In this document: positions 28,254 through 29,282 of the stretch, piece by piece | Numbering within the stretch: position 1 is the first letter of the stretch | Layout: each line of letters begins with the position of its first letter | IMG/VR virus record: IMGVR_UViG_3300010354_000423 | Coordinates: 1 to 29,282 of that record | DNA from: a virus | Direction: 5' to 3' (one strand) | Length of the DNA: 29,282 bases | Program-made: the position numbers and the translations under genes | The notes under the pieces: generated by a model | The model's database searches: none | What the model was told of the DNA's origin: nothing | What the model saw: the letters and a program-made list of their open reading frames with translations, nothing else

Positions 28254-28394
28254 TTATTTTGTTACCGCATTATATATCAGAACAATTAAAAACCCAACAG
28301 ATCCTCCGAAGATTGTAAAGCACTGTCGTGGATATCGTACTAACCACCCCGCAAAGACAACCTTCCAAAAATTCCAATAAGGGCGTTTTTTCAT
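28254..28394 (-). CDS. Small membrane protein of unknown function (46 aa)
   Basis: Hand translation gives MKKRPYWNFWKVVFAGWLVR, a short basic stretch, then CFTIFGGSVGFLIVLIYNAV and TK. The second half (about residues 25-44) is a good transmembrane segment, and the first half may be amphipathic or a second short one. The basic N-terminus and the R residues around 20-23 suggest an inner-membrane topology. It is isolated by 32 bp from the next gene and by the repeat-bearing noncoding region upstream. I recall similar small hydrophobic proteins in T4-type cyanophages. Function is unknown; a host-membrane target during early infection is possible. Confidence 0.75.
   Translation of the reverse strand: MKKRPYWNFWKVVFAGWLVRYPRQCFTIFGGSVGFLIVLIYNAVTK
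28269..28297 (-). promoter_or_regulatory. Possible sigma70-like promoter for the 64-aa gene
   Basis: A perfect -10 TATAAT (28274-28269) with a 17-bp spacer to a poor -35, TTGGGT (28297-28292). It lies inside the 46-aa coding sequence, so part of the match may come from the codons for its membrane segment. Confidence 0.35.
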
Positions 28395-28499
28395 TCTATA
28401 AAAGATATTGTGAGGTAATTTTTTTCGGAAAATTTTTTTTATGAACGTGAGAGAGAGGTCGAAAAAGACATACAGTGTAGGTTAGGGACTTATCGATTT

Positions 28500-28778
28500 T
28501 TTATACGGGGCAACGCAAAATATAAACAATAAACAATAAAATAAAATAACTGCTATAACGAATATCAAACTGACCACGAATAAGTATCATTATTCGTTAT
28601 TCTTTATACTAACTGCCCCGATATTGCTGCTTATTAGTAATAAACAATGAAGATCTTTATAGTAATTGCCCCAAAAACTGCGTTATTCTAATAATACAAC
28701 GCAGTTTTTTATAATAACTCTCAACGATTGTGCTACTTATCTAATAAGAACTGTCTATTCTTTATACGAACTGCTGCC
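28500..28778 (-). repeat. Periodic array of TATAAA boxes, each followed by an inverted repeat
   Basis: On the minus strand TATAAA boxes end at 28761, 28708, 28656 and 28603 (spacing 53, 52 and 53 bp), and one more ends at 28500, about twice that distance away. The best copies share GGGGCAGTTAG or GGGGCAATTAC before the box and GA after it. Downstream of each of the four regular boxes lies an inverted repeat: CTTAT/ATAAG at 28736-28748, a 12-bp stem at 28673-28709, TTATTA/TAATAA at 28631-28643, and ACGAATAA/TTATTCGT at 28576-28597. The T4-phage PeSL cassettes (early promoter plus stem-loop, often in tandem) are the closest known analogue, but no good -35 elements are seen. Confidence 0.65.
28673..28709. 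terminator. Terminator-like hairpin, possibly bidirectional
   Basis: A perfect stem built on AACTGCGTT/AACGCAGTT, extended to about 12 bp by flanking A/T pairs, encloses a 13-base loop. A T-run follows the stem on the plus strand (28705-28710) and a shorter one on the minus strand (complement of 28673-28677). It is one unit of the periodic array and could end transcripts from the 57-aa gene upstream. Confidence 0.6.
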
Positions 28779-28936
28779 AATTAACGACGAACAATAATAA
28801 GAATAAAGAATTAAGTTGTCTTGGGAGACATAAACAATTAGACAAAGTAATAAGAATCAACGAAACATCTATCAGACGATGTTGCTTACCGCCGCTGAGA
28901 ATAATACACTTGGAGAGATTTGAATTGTATTATAAA

Positions 28937-29110
28937 CTACCAACGAACTGATAGATCTTCCACATAACTCTTAACGTTTTCATTACGCTCAAGGTTAAAG
29001 AGTTTATTCCAATCAATCTGATGGGGATTAAAATCTTCATTCACGTTTAGTTCTAACGTGATACGATACTTATTCTTTGATGACTGTGCTTTGAGAGAAG
29101 AAGTTGCCAT
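28937..29110 (-). CDS. Small protein of unknown function (57 aa)
   Basis: Hand translation gives MATSSLKAQSSKNKYRITLE, then LNVNEDFNPHQIDWNKLFNL and an ending VEDLSVRW. The N-terminus is serine/lysine-rich and probably flexible. The remainder looks like a small alpha/beta fold with an alternating beta strand (YRITLELNV). I recall similar small proteins in T4-type cyanophages, function unknown. A strong sigma70-like promoter lies about 33 bp upstream, so early expression is likely. The ribosome binding site is weak or absent. Confidence 0.8.
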   Translation of the reverse strand: MATSSLKAQSSKNKYRITLELNVNEDFNPHQIDWNKLFNLERNENVKSYVEDLSVRW

Positions 29111-29142
29111 AAGACGGAAGAACGAATAAACTCTACTGCTTA

Positions 29143-29171
29143 ATTCTACTAGACCTTATCCCGACTGTCAA
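29143..29171 (-). promoter_or_regulatory. Sigma70-like early promoter for the 57-aa gene
   Basis: A consensus -35 TTGACA (29171-29166), a 17-bp spacer and -10 TAGAAT (29148-29143), with an expected start near 29136, about 26 bp before the ATG. The layout matches the promoter ahead of the glycosyltransferase operon. Confidence 0.8.
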
Positions 29172-29183
29172 GTTATTCCCTAC

Positions 29184-29282
29184 AACGAATCTTAATTATA
29201 AACGAATCTTTTCTATTTACAAATTCTCAAGCAATCTTATCAAATTAAATTGCAATACGAATCTTATCTAAACACGAATGAA
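29184..29282. repeat. Interspersed ACGAATCTT repeats upstream of the early promoter
   Basis: ACGAATCTT occurs at 29185, 29202 and 29257, with one-off or shortened copies at 29230 (AGCAATCTT) and 29274 (ACGAAT). The spacings are 17, 28, 27 and 17 bp. All are in the same orientation and sit immediately upstream of the TTGACA of the 57-aa gene's promoter. The array may extend past the window end. No gene overlaps it. Confidence 0.55.

Larger units (their letters stand above)
28395..28936. other. Noncoding accessory region, about 540 bp
   Basis: No supportable gene was found on either strand. The only ATG frame worth noting is a 29-codon minus-strand one (28590-28501) with no ribosome binding site. 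The central part (28500-28778) holds the periodic box-and-inverted-repeat array. The left part (28395-28499) is poly-T/poly-A-rich DNA ahead of the 46-aa gene, and the right part (28779-28936) shows only weak short inverted repeats, such as AACATC/GATGTT at 28864-28883. Confidence 0.7.

Noticed and set aside
28501-28590. 29-codon minus-strand frame with a hydrophobic stretch
   Set aside because: It has no ribosome binding site, and the hydrophobic residues come from a T-rich tract. It overlaps two parts of the box array, so chance is the simpler explanation.
28576-28778. CRISPR array
   Set aside because: The period is regular, but the shared part is a short degenerate promoter-like box and the intervening parts are inverted repeats. 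There is no 25-40 bp identical repeat and no cas gene.
28603-28778. Array boxes as ordinary sigma70 promoters
   Set aside because: None of the TATAAA boxes has a TTGACA-like element 16-18 bp upstream, in contrast to the two clear sigma70-like promoters nearby. They are therefore listed as an array of unknown role.
28830-28936. Possible tRNA or structured RNA gene
   Set aside because: Short inverted repeats (TGTCT/AGACA and AACATC/GATGTT) occur, but there is no T-loop GTTCRA sequence, no acceptor pairing and no cloverleaf layout.

Overview
The window is part of the late structural (baseplate/neck) cluster of a T4-type myovirus, plus a short block of small early-type accessory genes. The small-gene repertoire, the strongly A+T-rich composition and the very long repeat-bearing baseplate proteins fit a marine cyanophage (Kyanoviridae-like, infecting Prochlorococcus or Synechococcus) best. 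A T4-like phage of another marine host such as Pelagibacter cannot be excluded from sequence alone. Every convincing gene lies on the minus strand, so transcription runs from high to low coordinates. There are no tRNA genes, CRISPR arrays or insertion sequences.

Reading in the direction of transcription (right to left), 29282-26908 holds small accessory genes and regulatory DNA. These are: an interspersed ACGAATCTT-type repeat cluster; a strong sigma70-like promoter driving a 57-aa gene; about 540 bp of noncoding DNA with a regularly spaced array of TATAAA boxes, each followed by an inverted repeat; a 46-aa membrane protein; a 64-aa protein; a second strong sigma70-like promoter; a GT-A-type glycosyltransferase-like gene carrying a one-base frameshift; a 50-aa paralogue of the 64-aa protein; a 47-aa basic protein; and an intrinsic terminator. 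Four of these small genes were found by hand translation of the minus strand.

From 26859 to 1 the order is 231-aa and 84-aa unknowns, gp25, gp6, a 4119-aa giant protein in the gp7 position, gp8, a 2736-aa DUF4815-like protein in the gp9/gp10 position, two small unknowns, gp13 and the start of gp14. This keeps the T4 gene order 25-6-7-8-(9/10)-13-14. Three sites matching the T4-type late promoter box (CATAAATA or AATAAATA) precede gp25, gp8 and gp13, so the cluster probably forms three late units: 25-6-giant; 8-giant-two small genes; 13-14-onward. In two of the three the upstream gene's stop codon lies inside the promoter box.

The products act together. gp25, gp6, gp8 and the two giants would form the baseplate wedges and their peripheral host-contact extensions, and gp13/gp14 the neck that joins tail to head. 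The most unusual items are the periodic box-plus-hairpin array at 28500-28778, the repeat families shared by three adjacent baseplate genes, a YHYH-like domain inside the 4119-aa protein, and the frameshifted glycosyltransferase.
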